A stretch of 64,000 bases of DNA from Cryoendolithus antarcticus (Eukaryota; Ascomycota; Dothideomycetes; Cladosporiales; Cladosporiaceae): positions 558,001-622,000 of the forward strand of contig NAJO01000013.1 of NCBI GenBank assembly GCA_002077065.1, written 5' to 3'. Below the pieces are notes generated by a model. It was not told the origin of the DNA. It did no database searches and saw nothing but the letters and a program-made list of their open reading frames with translations. A program made the translations under genes and the position numbers. Below are positions 42,796-53,998 of the stretch, piece by piece (the first letter of the stretch is position 1; each line of letters begins with the position of its first letter).

Positions 42796-44541
42796 ATGGA
42801 CATCAGTTCGGTTAGCAATGGCCTCGAGAACGAGCAGCAATTCTGGGAAGGTGAGACCGCGCCGGCAGGAAGATCTGCCTCCAATACCATGGTGATTGAC
42901 ATTTGCTAGGTCTCGAGAAGATCTTCGCCACCGATGTCGAGACGTACGAGCACATAGACGATACCTTGCGCGCTTTCTTGGACTTTGCGGCGACACATAA
43001 GCGTACGATATCTTATGGCAAGAGTACATTGGACTTGGGAGGCTGACTTCTGCAAGAGAAATACCTGTTGTCGGAGTATGAGTACGCGCGCTATGTCTAC
43101 ATGCTTCTAGACTCGTCACTTTTTGCGGCGCAGGGAGATTACATTCGGAGGCAGATATTGTATTGCTTGCTTCAGGTACGGGACAACATGTGGACGAAGC
43201 CAGATATGAGCTGTCGCTGAGATGAATTGGCAGGATGACGATGTCGATACACTGCACCTTTCGGCCGCCATCTTCTTGTTCGATGGCCGGAGTAACGAGA
43301 CGGCATTTGAGATGATGTTGCACGAGGGCGCATTCACGAGGCTCGCAGAATTGATCAGGGACCGCAAGGACGATCACAATGGACTACACCGACTTATGCT
43401 GGAATTGATGTCTGAGATGGCGCGTATACAAAAGCTCAAGAGGGATGACTTGGGTGAGCACCAGCGCGTTGCACTGATGATTGGGCCGAATGCTGATGGG
43501 TGTGCGACAGCCACGATTGATGACACGTTCGTGCTTGACCTCTTCAAGATGATTGAACAGCTTTCCGATGACGCGGAAGACCCGTTCCATTATCCGATCA
43601 TTCGAGTGCTCGTATGTTGGTTCGTCTGGACCCAAAGAAACGAATACTGACAATCATCCCAGCTAGTACTCAATGAGCAGTACATGTGCTTTGCCAACGA
43701 GCCATCTTCACCCGAAGTGCCCTCAACGCCCATGACGAATCGCGTGCTCAAGCTTTTGTCACTACACGGACCCTTATATCGCACCTTTGGAGAGAATCTT
43801 ATCCTTCTATTGAACCGCGAGACCTCTTTGGGTCCGCAGCTACTAATCTTGAAGCTGCTATACTTGTTATTTACCACAACCGCGACTTTCGAGTACTTCT
43901 ACACAAACGACTTACATGTGCTAGTGGATGTCGTTGTCCGTAACTTGCTGGATCTGGATTCTGGCTGCAGCAGTCCGGACAAGGAGAGCAGCGGGGATGA
44001 CGCCGATGGGCAGACGGCGCTTCGCCATACCTATCTGCGAGTGCTATGTCCGCTACTGAAGAATACTCAGCTGGCTCGAGAGGGCAATCATTACAAACGT
44101 GAGGAGGTGCGAAGGACCTTGTACTTGCTCATCCATCGATCCTCTGCACATTTCGCGCCAGTCGATGCGACGGTCGTCCGTCTAGCGCTTCGCATCAAGC
44201 AAATCGAATGGTTGCATGACGAAGGCGATGAACAGGAGGATGACCTAGACCGAAAGCTGGCCGAAGTTGCTCCCACCGAGACTCTTCTTGCGCAAAAATT
44301 ACTTGGGATGTCTGTAACGGTCGGAGGCGAAAGTAGCCTGAGCGTTCACGAGGTGTCATCTAAGATGACCAAAGTCAAGCCTAGTGTACCTGCACCACGA
44401 CGCAAGAGGACGAAGAACGCCAATGGAGAGCACATGGGGGCCAGTGGTGCCAATCATGGCAGTCTTGAGGTGCCAGTGCTCGTTCAAGCACATGTCTCTG
44501 GCGAGCGGAGTCCGTTTGCCGATGATAGCGAAGAGGTGTGA
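42796..44541 (+). CDS. LDB17: Ldb17/SPIN90-family activator of the Arp2/3 complex
   Basis: Six exons: 42796-42850, 42910-43002, 43057-43175, 43234-43453, 43511-43611 and 43663-44541, giving 488 residues. The joined N terminus reads [20 protein letters not shown], followed by [20 protein letters not shown]. The leucine-rich armadillo-like domain continues with [60 protein letters not shown], and [20 protein letters not shown]. It ends with [14 protein letters not shown] and QIEWLHD, as in PF09431. The C-terminal quarter is disordered and basic (APRRKRTKN). S. pombe Dip1 and yeast Ldb17 seed linear actin filaments at endocytic sites by activating Arp2/3. The ATG is chosen by fit to the family N terminus. 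All splice phases agree. Confidence 0.93.
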
Positions 44542-46028
44542 ACAGTGATCCGATGCACGAGTCGACAATTCAACGCATCCACTTCAGTCAACAAGCTGCA
44601 GGTGTCACTCGTCTCCAACGCGAGCGCTTGCTGAAGTGACAACAGTCGCACCGAGTAGCCCGTCAGACAGTTCACAAGGAACACATACCTCCTTGCATCG
44701 AAGCATATTCAATATCCCAGTCCGACAGCATGTGACATTGTTGACAAGGCTCAACACTGGACATCGTCATGTGTCGTCTACAGCAGGTCATACACAGCGG
44801 CTGCTACCGATTGTTGCACGCAAAGTCGCGGATAAGCTTTCTATCGCAGCCGTGCTGCCGAGTCTTGGTGGTCGCACGACAGCGTGGTGCCCGCAGCCGT
44901 GCTCGTTTCTGGTGCGGGATCCCTCGAAGTCTGGCCCATATGCTATTAGGTCTCAGTCCAAGTCTTTCGCCGCCACCACGCGACTTTATGGCCGAGAGTG
45001 TTCGATCGAATGGCTGCCATGCAAGAGCCTGAGAATTGCTACAAGAGGCGTGATCGGCCGCACGCCGCGGCCTTTCCACGCTTATCCTCCTCAGAGGTAT
45101 GCATAGTACGGACTGACAACGCTACCGGGACACTGGATCATGTCAAGGAACACCATTTGCACTGTGTTTGTTTACTCCAGGATATTTCAAACGCGAGTAG
45201 ATTGGGGGCCTGACTTCCTGCGGCCGAGCCGCAAGGTAAGTGTGACAGCGCCGGGGTGATAAGCCAGCCGACCCTGGTTTGTGCTACAGCACTATCTGCG
45301 ACTTCTGCTTTGGCGAGTTCAACAAAGCTAAGGTCTGGAAGACACTATCGAATCCTCGCATCCAATCTCTGTGCTCCGATGCGCTTCGACAAGCTTTGCT
45401 GGTTCGTAGTATGTCATTCCCAAAAACTGACATGGCCGTCACACCGCTGGACCGGAAGCCTGCGTGTTCCGCAGACCTCTTCATGTCAGCTGCCGGGTCG
45501 TCACAGATGTCATCCCCACCTTAACCATCCTAACCCATTGGATATAGGTTTCGTCTCGATGCGACTCCAGAGGGCATTCAGTAGCAAGACCACAATCGCA
45601 TGTACAACGAGCAAACCCGCTCCGAGTGTCCATGTGCAAGGCTTATCGGGTGGTACGCCACGGTACACATTCAATATCCCTTGTGGAAGCCTATCGAACC
45701 CTGTTGAATCGAGACTGTCCCTGTCATCAGGGCCGGTTGCTATGCCTCGCACGACTGTTGGGGACTTGTGAGGTGCTGCCAGGTACCGCACCCGCGTCTA
45801 TGGTCTCGCCGGCGCACTGCAGAGGGTGTGCTGCAAGGTGATGCATCAGTGTTGTTGACTGTACCTGGCTTGCGAGCGTGGGATACGTATATGAGTTGGC
45901 CGGACAAACGTCCGATGATCAGCTTCTCTCTTCTCACGCTCCCAGTCGTTGAGCTTTCTTTCGTTGTTCAAGTGCTGTCGCCGTTCTTGCTGTGCTCCTG
46001 TCATTGATCGCGATCCGCCTCAGGTAAA
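44542..46028. other. 1.5 kb intergenic region
   Basis: No firm gene. A 93-codon minus-strand frame (45510-45791) includes one good membrane segment, LGAGLLVVHAIVVLLLNALW, and is discussed among the findings. On the plus strand, frames at 44636-45106 and 45279-45524 show no domain and overlap frames on the other strand. Confidence 0.45.
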
Positions 46029-47654
46029 ATGAAGCTCTCAACCGCTCTGCCGGTAACGGTACTGCTGGCTGTGACTGTCCAGGCCGCTGGTCGTACGTGT
46101 ATCGTCCTTTCCATACACTGAAATCATCAATCTGACGTCTCCATAGCCGAGCAAGGTGTCATCCTCAAGCGGGAGGATGACTGCGAGAAGAACAGTACCA
46201 TCGCAGGACCAAACGCACCTGCTCCTCCGTACGGTGGCTACAGTGGCTACAGTCCACCGCCCTACGGCCCACCTACTGGATGGCATACTACTGGTGGCAT
46301 ACCAGTCACCTCAACTTCCAGCAGCTCAGCCAACTACAGCTCGACCAGCGAGCTGAGATCAGGCACGGACTCAACGTCTTCCACAGAAGGCTCGCCGATC
46401 ACTGCCAGCGAGAGCAGCAGCACCAGAATTTCTATCACCACGCACATCATCACGATCACAGAGCCGACTACTGTTTCGTTGACTGCTTCGGCCACAGCCA
46501 ACACATCAGTGCCATATGGTGGCCCGTCTGGCTACTTCCTTCCACCGTACGGTTACCCAAGCTTCTCACACCGCACTTCAGCGTCCACTTCCTCGACTCA
46601 AGGAAGCCCAGTGACGGCGTCGAGCTCAATGTCATCGTTCAGCAATTCCACGAGCAGCTCACCCTTCACGACCTGGAGTAGCAGCATCAGTGGCGGCCCT
46701 CCTCCTTATCCGACAGGCGGTTGGCCACACCCTACTGGCGGGTACGGTCCACGTCCACTGTTCTCCAACCCTACGGGCGGTTACAGCGGCTGGTCATACC
46801 CGTCAGGCCCTTACCCCACTGCACCTTTCCCGACTGGCACTGGGCCATCGAGCTCTGCCCTTCGTACTGGCACCGAGACGACTTCAAGCAGTACCTCGTC
46901 ATCTAGCAGTTCGACCGAAGGCTCGCCGATCAGCGTCTCTAGTTCCACTACCTCTGCTAGTCCTACCGCCGCGCCGTCCAGCTACAGCTATCCCACTGGC
47001 ACTGGGATCGGTACGGGCAGCACGTCTTCGATCGAAGGCTCGCCAATCACAGCGTCATTTACTAACTCCACCACATCAGGCTTCCCGACTTCGCCTCCCT
47101 GTACGGAAGAAACGACCTCATCTTACCCCTCCGGACCACTGACGTCCATCAGCGTCATCACTAAGACCACAACAATGATTACCGACACCACCATCACCGT
47201 CATCTCTTCCTCGGAGTCATTAAGCAACACCGGCTCTCCCATCACCGCCTCGAACTCCACCACGCCCTATTCCACTGCCGGCACAGCTCCCTGGTCCTAC
47301 TCCCACGGTACCGGCACCGGCTGGTCAACCCAACCTCACCCAACATCCTACCCAGGCCCATTTCCCCCCCTAAGCACCGGCACCACCTCATCCAGCGAAG
47401 GCAGTCCAATTATCGCCTCCTCTTCATCACCGTCCGCGACGCTGCCGTTGTCGGGCTTCACCACTGTCACGATCTCCACTGCTACGACGAGCACGATCAC
47501 CCATAGTACTAGCTCGGCCAGCGCGACGAATAAGCCGTGGACATATCCTACTGGGGCTAGGTATGGTGGGGTTGGCCCGCCGCCGGGATATGGAGAGGAG
47601 CATAGGGGTGGTGGGTGGTGGGGTGGCTGGGGAGGTGGAGGAGGAGGATTCTAG
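46029..47654 (+). CDS. Secreted Ser/Thr-rich mucin-like protein with GSP repeats
   Basis: Two exons, 46029-46092 and 46147-47654, totalling 523 residues. Signal peptide MKLSTALPVTVLLAVTVQAAG is followed by EQGVILKR, a Kex2-like dibasic site, then EDD. The body is Ser/Thr/Pro/Gly/Tyr-rich and very likely O-glycosylated. Six copies of a unit resembling STEGSPITAS occur (at about 46390, 46595, 46915, 47030, 47225 and 47395), separated by Pro/Gly/Tyr blocks such as YPTGGWPHPTGGY. A segment of alternating Thr/Ile (ISITTHIITITEPTT, and later VITKTTTMITDTTITV) is beta-prone. The C terminus is Gly/Trp-rich (GGGWWGGWGGGGGGF) with no hydrophobic GPI-addition signal. Only one Cys pair is visible. Probably a cell-wall or extracellular-matrix protein; function otherwise unknown. 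Confidence 0.85.
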
Positions 47655-48124
47655 GTCGTAGGGATGACGTGAGAGGTCTACGACGGGAGATTTATGTTAC
47701 ATGACTGAGAACGGGTTGATGGCTCACCGGCCATGGGAGCTGGGTAATCTCGTATTTCGCTTCGACCATAGTATCGCTTCGTTGACAGTGGAGTTCATAG
47801 ATCTACACTGGGGTCAGGCTGCGCTTGATGTATTCAGCTAGTCCATAGTGTAGAAGTGTCGCGAGGCAGTCATACAAAAACTCTGCAAGACACGCCTTAC
47901 GCTCTCTCATTCGATGCCGTCTGGATCATGATCTGCTTTTGAGCCTATCATCTCGTCATTGTGGCTCGCGTACTCCGCGGAGAGAGATACGCATCAACAT
48001 CAGGTGACTCTCCCATTATCAACCATGCAGTTGGCTTAGTACGCTCACGTCAACCTCCCGTCCATGCGCCCATCATGCAATAATCTCATATTGAGTATGC
48101 TGTGCTTTTGCTCTCATACTGTCA
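47655..48124. other. Intergenic region, convergent tails
   Basis: Between the mucin-like gene and the phosphatase gene. Nothing recognised. Confidence 0.55.
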
Positions 48125-49321
48125 TCATGCTTTCACGCCACCGTTCTCGCCCGCGCCTCCAACAGCATCATTTCCATTTGCACCCTGCTGATGCCTCAGC
48201 ATCCATACGTCTCTCAGGACCTCGTATACGAAGTGGAATTGCCCTTCGCCTTGCACCATCATCATTCGCTGTTGTCGCAGATTGTCGACGGTCTCGGCCA
48301 CGGGATCGCTGTCGTCGGGGGTGTTGTCTAGATCGCCGTTGTACATGAGGTGTAGCAAGTAGTCTAGTGCGATGAACGTTCCGCTCCGCCCGACGCCGGC
48401 TGAACAGTGAATGATGCGAGGATTTGTCTGTGACGATGTTGTGAAGTCGTAGTAGGGTGCCAGGAAATTGGATATCTTCGAAATGGTGTCCGAAGGTGAA
48501 GACTTCGAACCACTTGTGTTCAGTCGTGCTGAAAGCTGTATCAGTCGTACCAGGGCTTCTCGGTCGTCGCCTTCTGGTACTAGGAAGTCTGGCCATCCAG
48601 CGAAGAGTAGGTGGTAGATCGGCTTCTCCTCGGTCTCTGGAGAGGGTTCAGCAGTCGTCCGGGTTCGGAGCAGCATCCGCCGGAGGGTGATCTTGGTTTT
48701 CGGGTCGTCAGTAACGTCTTCCAGCTCGACCTCACCATGGAAGTCGTCACCGGACTCTTCGTCTGGTGGGATGGCCAACGGCGAGTCTTCGCTCGACAAA
48801 GGATAATACTGTGAACACTTCTCCTTATTCGCCTCATGCGTTTGTGTTAGCATTACGACTACCGCAGGTCCCTGCACCTCATGCGAGAGCATTCGATAGA
48901 AGTGGTTGAGGTTCGTCGTCTTTGGTCCTTGTGTGGCGATGTATCTTCGCTTGCCAAGCTGTATGGGCGAAGCGTTGATGTAGTCGTTGACTCCCTCGGC
49001 GACATGAAGCTTGACTCGGTTTTGCGCAAACGGCGACACATCGGCGTAGCGATTTCGGGATGTGATCAGGTCGCCTGTTAGCCGTGACCATGGTGAAGTC
49101 GGATTGGCTGAATCGGCGGGTTGCTTTGTACCTTCCAGCAGGCGGTTCCGTTGACCCCATTCTAGATCGATGAACTTTGCATGGCGTTCTGCCATCCAAT
49201 GTTAGCTCTTGCTGACGAATGTGTTCGATTCAAGTCAGGATCACTTACCTGCTTTCGATTGATCAAGGAAAGCGGGTATCTTTGGGCTTGACTTCACTTT
49301 CGATGTACTTGGTACCGACAT
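48125..49321 (-). CDS. Protein tyrosine phosphatase (classical, non-receptor)
   Basis: Two exons, 49249-49321 and 48125-49188, giving 378 residues. The first exon is a short Ser/Lys-rich tail (MSVPSTSKVKSSPKIPAFLD). The catalytic domain follows: RHAKFIDLEWGQRNRL, NRYADVSPFAQNRVKL, DYINASPIQLGKRRYIATQG as the phosphotyrosine-recognition KNRY/NAS part, and FAGWPDFLVPEGD as the WPD loop. The P-loop is IHCSAGVGRSGTFIALDYLL, with catalytic C286 and R292. The conserved Q-loop is LRQQRMMMVQGEGQFHFVYE. All catalytic residues are present. Fungal relatives such as S. pombe Pyp1/Pyp2 and yeast Ptp1-3 dephosphorylate MAP kinases; which one this matches cannot be told. An upstream non-coding exon is possible. 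Confidence 0.95.
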
Positions 49322-49884
49322 GGCGGCGTAGTCTCGGCTGCTTGCAGATGATGCACTAATGCTATGAGATCTGGCGATACGTCCACCTCTTCTTATATCC
49401 CGCCTTCCTGCTGCCTTCAGCAACCAGTCAGCTGCCGTGGCCGATCGGCGCGAAACACCGCGCTCTACGTCCCTGACCAGTGAAGCCGTGTTGGACTCTG
49501 GCGCAGAGGAATGGTCTGATGTTCGTTTCAAGTTTGGACTCGAGACGTCAAGACTTTGTGGCCACGCTTCCACTCGCTCGATTACCAGACTGTTAGACCC
49601 TATACAAGGTAGTAAGTGTAGTTCAGTCATCAAGATCAACCATAAGAGGTCAGATGTGGGACTCGCGCCTGCTACGCCAATCAAGCCCGACAAAACTTCT
49701 ACATATGATCGCGTGCGCCCCAGATGACATGCTGCATACGATCTGAAACACACTATAGATAGTGCTTGCTGCCTCAGGTGTTAATGCATTCCACAGATCG
49801 CCACTCATGACATACACTGAGGTCGTACAAAGGTATTGTCTTGATTCATCCTCAGACCAGCCTCCTTTGACCAGGCCTACCAAT
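49322..49884. other. Divergent promoter region, PTP / Mrx7-like gene
   Basis: Shared upstream region. Minus-strand coding-like sequence upstream of the phosphatase start (49322-49480, Arg/Ser-rich) could be part of a longer N terminus, but no start or splice support was found. The Mrx7-like frame is open back to 49762. Confidence 0.5.
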
Positions 49885-50307
49885 ATGGCACCCTGGTTGA
49901 TGGTCCTCGAAGCTTATGCAGTGCAAGCCTTGCTTCGAACTCCAGGCTTTCACCGGATAGTCGAGAAAGTGGCAAAGAATGTTCATCGGGTACGGCACGG
50001 CTTACCGCCTGAGGAAGAGGGCGGCACGAGCATACAGCAGCCGGGACAGTCTGGCTTCGCGCAGCACTTCGTTGACGAGGTGAAGGCGCAGATTGGGCGG
50101 ACAGAAGCGAGGCAGGCGGATGTGCATGCATCGAGCACAACCGATGAGGCTGCGGAGCGGATTGAGCGGGAGGATGCAGATGCCGCGTGGGAGCAGTTGA
50201 AGAAGAGTACTGAAGCGAGTGGCACGTCGAAGGCACCGAAACAGGGCTTTCTGGATGGTTATATGGATGCTTTGCGGACGCAGGTCAAAGCCGGCAGGCC
50301 GAGATGA
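49885..50307 (+). CDS. Mrx7-like small mitochondrial protein
   Basis: Single exon, 140 residues from the ATG in MAPWLMVLEAYAVQALLRTP; the frame is open 41 codons further upstream, but the conserved part begins here. The segment GFHRIVEKVAKNVHRVRHGL followed by PPEEEGGTSIQQPG is the pattern I recall for MIOREX complex component 7 of fungi. Next are QSGFAQHFVDEVKAQIGRTE and a charged helical region, ending GFLDGYMDALRTQVKAGRPR. The N-terminal helix is hydrophobic with basic residues after it, consistent with mitochondrial targeting. In yeast, MIOREX proteins associate with mitochondrial ribosomes. The gene itself is well supported; the family name is moderate and was not checked. Confidence 0.75.
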   Translation: MAPWLMVLEAYAVQALLRTPGFHRIVEKVAKNVHRVRHGLPPEEEGGTSIQQPGQSGFAQHFVDEVKAQIGRTEARQADVHASSTTDEAAERIEREDADAAWEQLKKSTEASGTSKAPKQGFLDGYMDALRTQVKAGRPR

Positions 50308-51622
50308 GGAGTGTAGTGCGAGTCTTCACGGACACGGAACCACCCAACATACAGCAGAGAGAAGTACCAGCACTGACGAAGGTGTTCTGCCGTGACATGC
50401 AATATGGAATGCCGCCATTTGCCGGGCGCCTCTACTGGACCCAACGACGAAGCCGGAGCAGCACCGACGCATCCAAGGGCCATGCCTGTGGGCGCTGGGC
50501 GGCGCCATGCACAGGTCATGGAGTCCAGACATGCGACCATCGATACCGATCGCACTCTCCGCGCCATCAAGGGTGCACCTGCCGTGGCAACATTTGGTGG
50601 GCAAATTTTCCCGCCAGCTATGGATCTTACGTCAAACGTCACTCGACGTGTCTCGCAACGAGCATGTCGCTCTTCGAAAGACGTCCTGATGTGCTAGACG
50701 GGTTTGCTAGAGCCCATGTAGCGATACAGAGGACATTCAAAATCCTACGAAACAGTGCGCCTTCACAAATGGCCGGTTCATACCGCTTTATCATCACCAC
50801 TCAACCCAAAGGCCACCACCTTATCCCTCCCTGATCGCCGTTCCACAGGCGCAAACAACAGAGACGACGCTAGCCTGCCGCCTCCTGCTCAACAAAAAGA
50901 CAAAACATACAACAGCAGGACTTCCCGTATGGTCACCCACTACAGTACTATTCTGCCGCTTCCGAACTTAAGTTCCCATGAGCGGACGGGTATGGCTGTT
51001 CCTTCGGAGCTATGGTCGTATGTACAGGATGATGACATGTGCCAGTCTATATGCAGACTTGTGACTTTGACCGGAAGTCGGGAGCGCAGTGTGTGCAGTG
51101 CAGCTATGACATCTTTTGCGCGGCGCTGCAAAACGTGCCAACAGGCCACGATCGACCGGGAATGTGCTGTGCAGTCGACTCTCTACTCGGCGCACTATGC
51201 ACCACACTCAGAGTCTCGATGAGACTGGTCGTAGCAGGCGTGTTGCTGTATTCGCGCGTCCAGACAGGTTGACAGTCATCCACGATCATTACCAATAGGG
51301 TATCTAAGTATTAGGTAAAACGACATGTGCAAGTCCCATCCCAGACGTTCTAATGCTTTCTCTCGAGCGCAGTGCCCTGCTGCGCCGCCATGTATGATCT
51401 ACCAAGCACTCGCTTCGTGGCGTCTTTGCTGCCCCAGAACGCCGTGCCATGAAGTGCAAGTCGTATTCATGCGATCATCGAGTAATAATCAGCCCCATTC
51501 CATCGAGCCAGGGCCCAACACTCCCATAGAGGCCAGCTATGCTGTAGCCTCGAGGAGGAACAAGTGTGTGCCTGTACACATGTCAGTTCTTGGCTTCCAA
51601 TATAGCCGACGAGAGCGCGAGC
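50308..51622. other. 1.3 kb intergenic region
   Basis: Lies between the Mrx7-like stop and the metalloprotease stop. Frames of 100-176 codons exist on both strands (50304-50834 plus, 50259-50642 minus) but overlap each other and show no domain. No gene called. Confidence 0.5.
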
Positions 51623-53998
51623 TTACCCAGATCCCCCCGTTCCATTTCCGAACATATCGCTTCGTTTCCCCGTGCTGGTCAAGATCTGCAGCCCATCGAT
51701 CCACAGTCCCGCTCTAAGATAGAACCCAATAATGGTCTCCCCGATCCTATGATCCAGCTGGAACATAGTCGCCTGGCCACCTCTCTTCCCGAATAGATCA
51801 GACTTCCCATCTTCGTACAGAAACTCCAAGCCATCGACGCAACCGCCATGCCAGATCTTCACCCCGAGCATGACTTCCTTGTTCTTCCACGCCAGCCCAA
51901 AGATACTCTCTTGTGGTGTCGAGCCATCCATCTGCGAGAAACCGAGCTTGGAGCTGCGATATCCTGGCCGACCGTCAGGCAACTTGAGCCGGTCTTTGGG
52001 AGAAGTCAGAGCCGAGAAATCTTCCACCAAGTGCTTCCCGCCTCCGCACGAGAAGACCTCCAATTTCAGCTTTCTCTTCTTCTTATCCTCCGGCAGCCGA
52101 TCTCGCAACGACTGCTCGGTCAGCGTAACCTGCCGCGGCGCGTTCGGCGGACTGCTGCTGCCGTCGGTGTACTCGATCCAGTAGTGGCACAGATCATCTC
52201 CTTCAGGGAAGAGCTCAATCCACGCGACACCCGTAGCGGCTGTAACGAGCACGGTATTGTTGTCGACGGTCCAGACTTGAATGCTGGTGTCTACCGGTGT
52301 TGGCGCATCGCCGGGGAGGCCGAAGCAAGGATGAAAGCGAAAGCGCAGGGCGTCTAGTCTGTGCCACGCGCACTCGTCTTTGGGGAGACAGAGGCGCTGG
52401 CCCTGCTGCTTTGTGCGTGTGGAGTATGGCTCGCGGCAAATGAACGTGCGGTTCAGGCGGACGTAGTCTCGTAGCATGACGCCTGATTCTTGATGTGGGC
52501 AGCCAAAGAGATGACCTGTCTCATGGAGATGCGCGCCGATGCCGATATTGGCTGCCTCCCAGTTGCTGCCCGCTTCGTTGCAATCATTCGCAACATACTG
52601 AGTGTCTGTCCGGGTGCAGTCGCTGAAAGCCGGCACCACCTCCTCGATATGTGCAGGATACGACTGTAGCAGGTGAGAGCCGAAAATTGCAAGCTGGATC
52701 GTACCATCACCTCCGCCTAGCGCTGCATGACCACGCACAGTGCCCACCTTATGGTCCCAGTGAGTGTCCAGAAACATGCAAGAGACGTACTGCGTTTGTC
52801 CCGGTTTCGGCGAGAAGTGGCTCCTCACCGCATCGCTTGCGATAGAAAAGAGATCGCCCTTGTTCTTCGCGAGCTCGTACTGCTGGGCGATGTTCAAGTC
52901 TTGCACCTCTTTCACCGTCTTGTCCAACCGAACGACGTGCACCTTCGCTTCGTTCCGCATCTGCCCAGTCTCCAGATCTCTCCATGTGAGTGTTCCATGC
53001 TGCCACTCCTCCTCGTACCTGTAGCATCTCCGTCCGAACGAGTTCCGATTCATCTGCTCTGCTGTGAACGCCTGCCAAAGGTATGCCGCCATTCTGAACT
53101 TCCGGATCGCTGTTGCCAGATTGTTACCCTCCTTCTGTATCCTCTCCGGCACCGCATCGTACGTCTGTGGCGAGTCCTTGGCGACTAGAATGCACAGTTG
53201 AAGTGGCGGTGCTGTGTTCAGTGGGAGGAAGTTAATGTTGATCCAGGCGGAGTGCGCCGGACCAGCTGTTGCTGGCAGCTTGGGAGATGTGAAATCAAGT
53301 CGTAACCTGTTCGGCCCTGGCTGGAGATAGACCAGTGCTTTGAAGTGGCAGTCGGAAACCGGCCATTGCTGTGGCGGGAAGTTGTCCTGATGGTGATGCA
53401 CCGTGACTTGCCCATCTATAGGCTGCTGAGGGTCGGCGCATTGACCGAAGATCAAGAGCACTTTCTGGTGGACCTGGTGCATGTTAGCTTGGCTGCCAAA
53501 CATTGTCCTGACCTACGTACCCATGATCCGTCGGAGACCGACAGCACACGCGGAGCTAGAGGAGAAGTCGCAGGAGTTGGTCGTGAAGCCGTCTCGCTGG
53601 TCTGTGATTGGGTTCCCTGTGATCGCGACATGTCAGCGGCTTGAGCGGAGGTTTAATGGACGATCTGTCCATACCACAAGACTATACCGATTGCTCTGCT
53701 GCGACGGCTGTCTCGACCTGCTGCCAGCAAACGGTGGTGTCTTTGTGCCATTCCCGTTTGCTGAGGACAAATTGGTGTTCGACCGCGATTTCGTGGATGC
53801 TAACGTAGCTGGCGGCGAAGCTCTGTCGAAGAACGAGCTCAAGGTAGACGAGCTCTTACTACCATTGCTGGCCGAATGCGACTGCGGCTCTTCCACTCCA
53901 TTGCTCGAGGAATTACTTGACGAATTGTTGGTTTCGCTGGTCTTGAATGAAGCTTTGGATCGTCGGCGGAGGCTTAGGTCTTTCAAGAATGAAGGCAT
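51623..53998 (-). CDS. Zinc metalloprotease with jacalin-like tail (YIL108W family)
   Basis: Three exons: 53675-53998, 53521-53616 and 51623-53473, giving 756 residues; junctions are both phase 0. The disordered N terminus starts MPSFLKDLSLRRRSKASFKT and joins APRVLSVSDGSW to VHQKVLLIFGQCADPQQPID at exon 3. A beta-rich region follows (HFKALVYLQPGPNRLRLDFT). The zinc site is HETGHLFGCPH: H457, E458, H461 and H467, an HExxHxxGxxH motif. Nearby is ECAWHRLDALRFRFHPCFGL. The last 130 residues (KNKEVMLGVKIWHGGCVDGL to the WIDGLQILTSTG segment) form a jacalin-like lectin fold. Yeast YIL108W is a putative metalloprotease of this type. There is no signal peptide, so it is probably intracellular. Substrate unknown. 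The first two exons are easily missed because ATGs occur later in frame. Confidence 0.9.

Noticed and set aside
42586..43377. 263-codon minus-strand frame opposite the 5' part of LDB17
   Set aside because: It crosses several well-supported exons of the gene on the other strand and shows no family features.
44636..45106. 156-codon plus-strand frame
   Set aside because: Begins at a non-ATG codon, has no domain, and shows Arg/Ser/Thr-rich composition typical of random frames here.
50304..50834. 176-codon plus-strand frame after the Mrx7-like gene
   Set aside because: It starts inside the stop region of that gene, is overlapped on the minus strand and has no domain.
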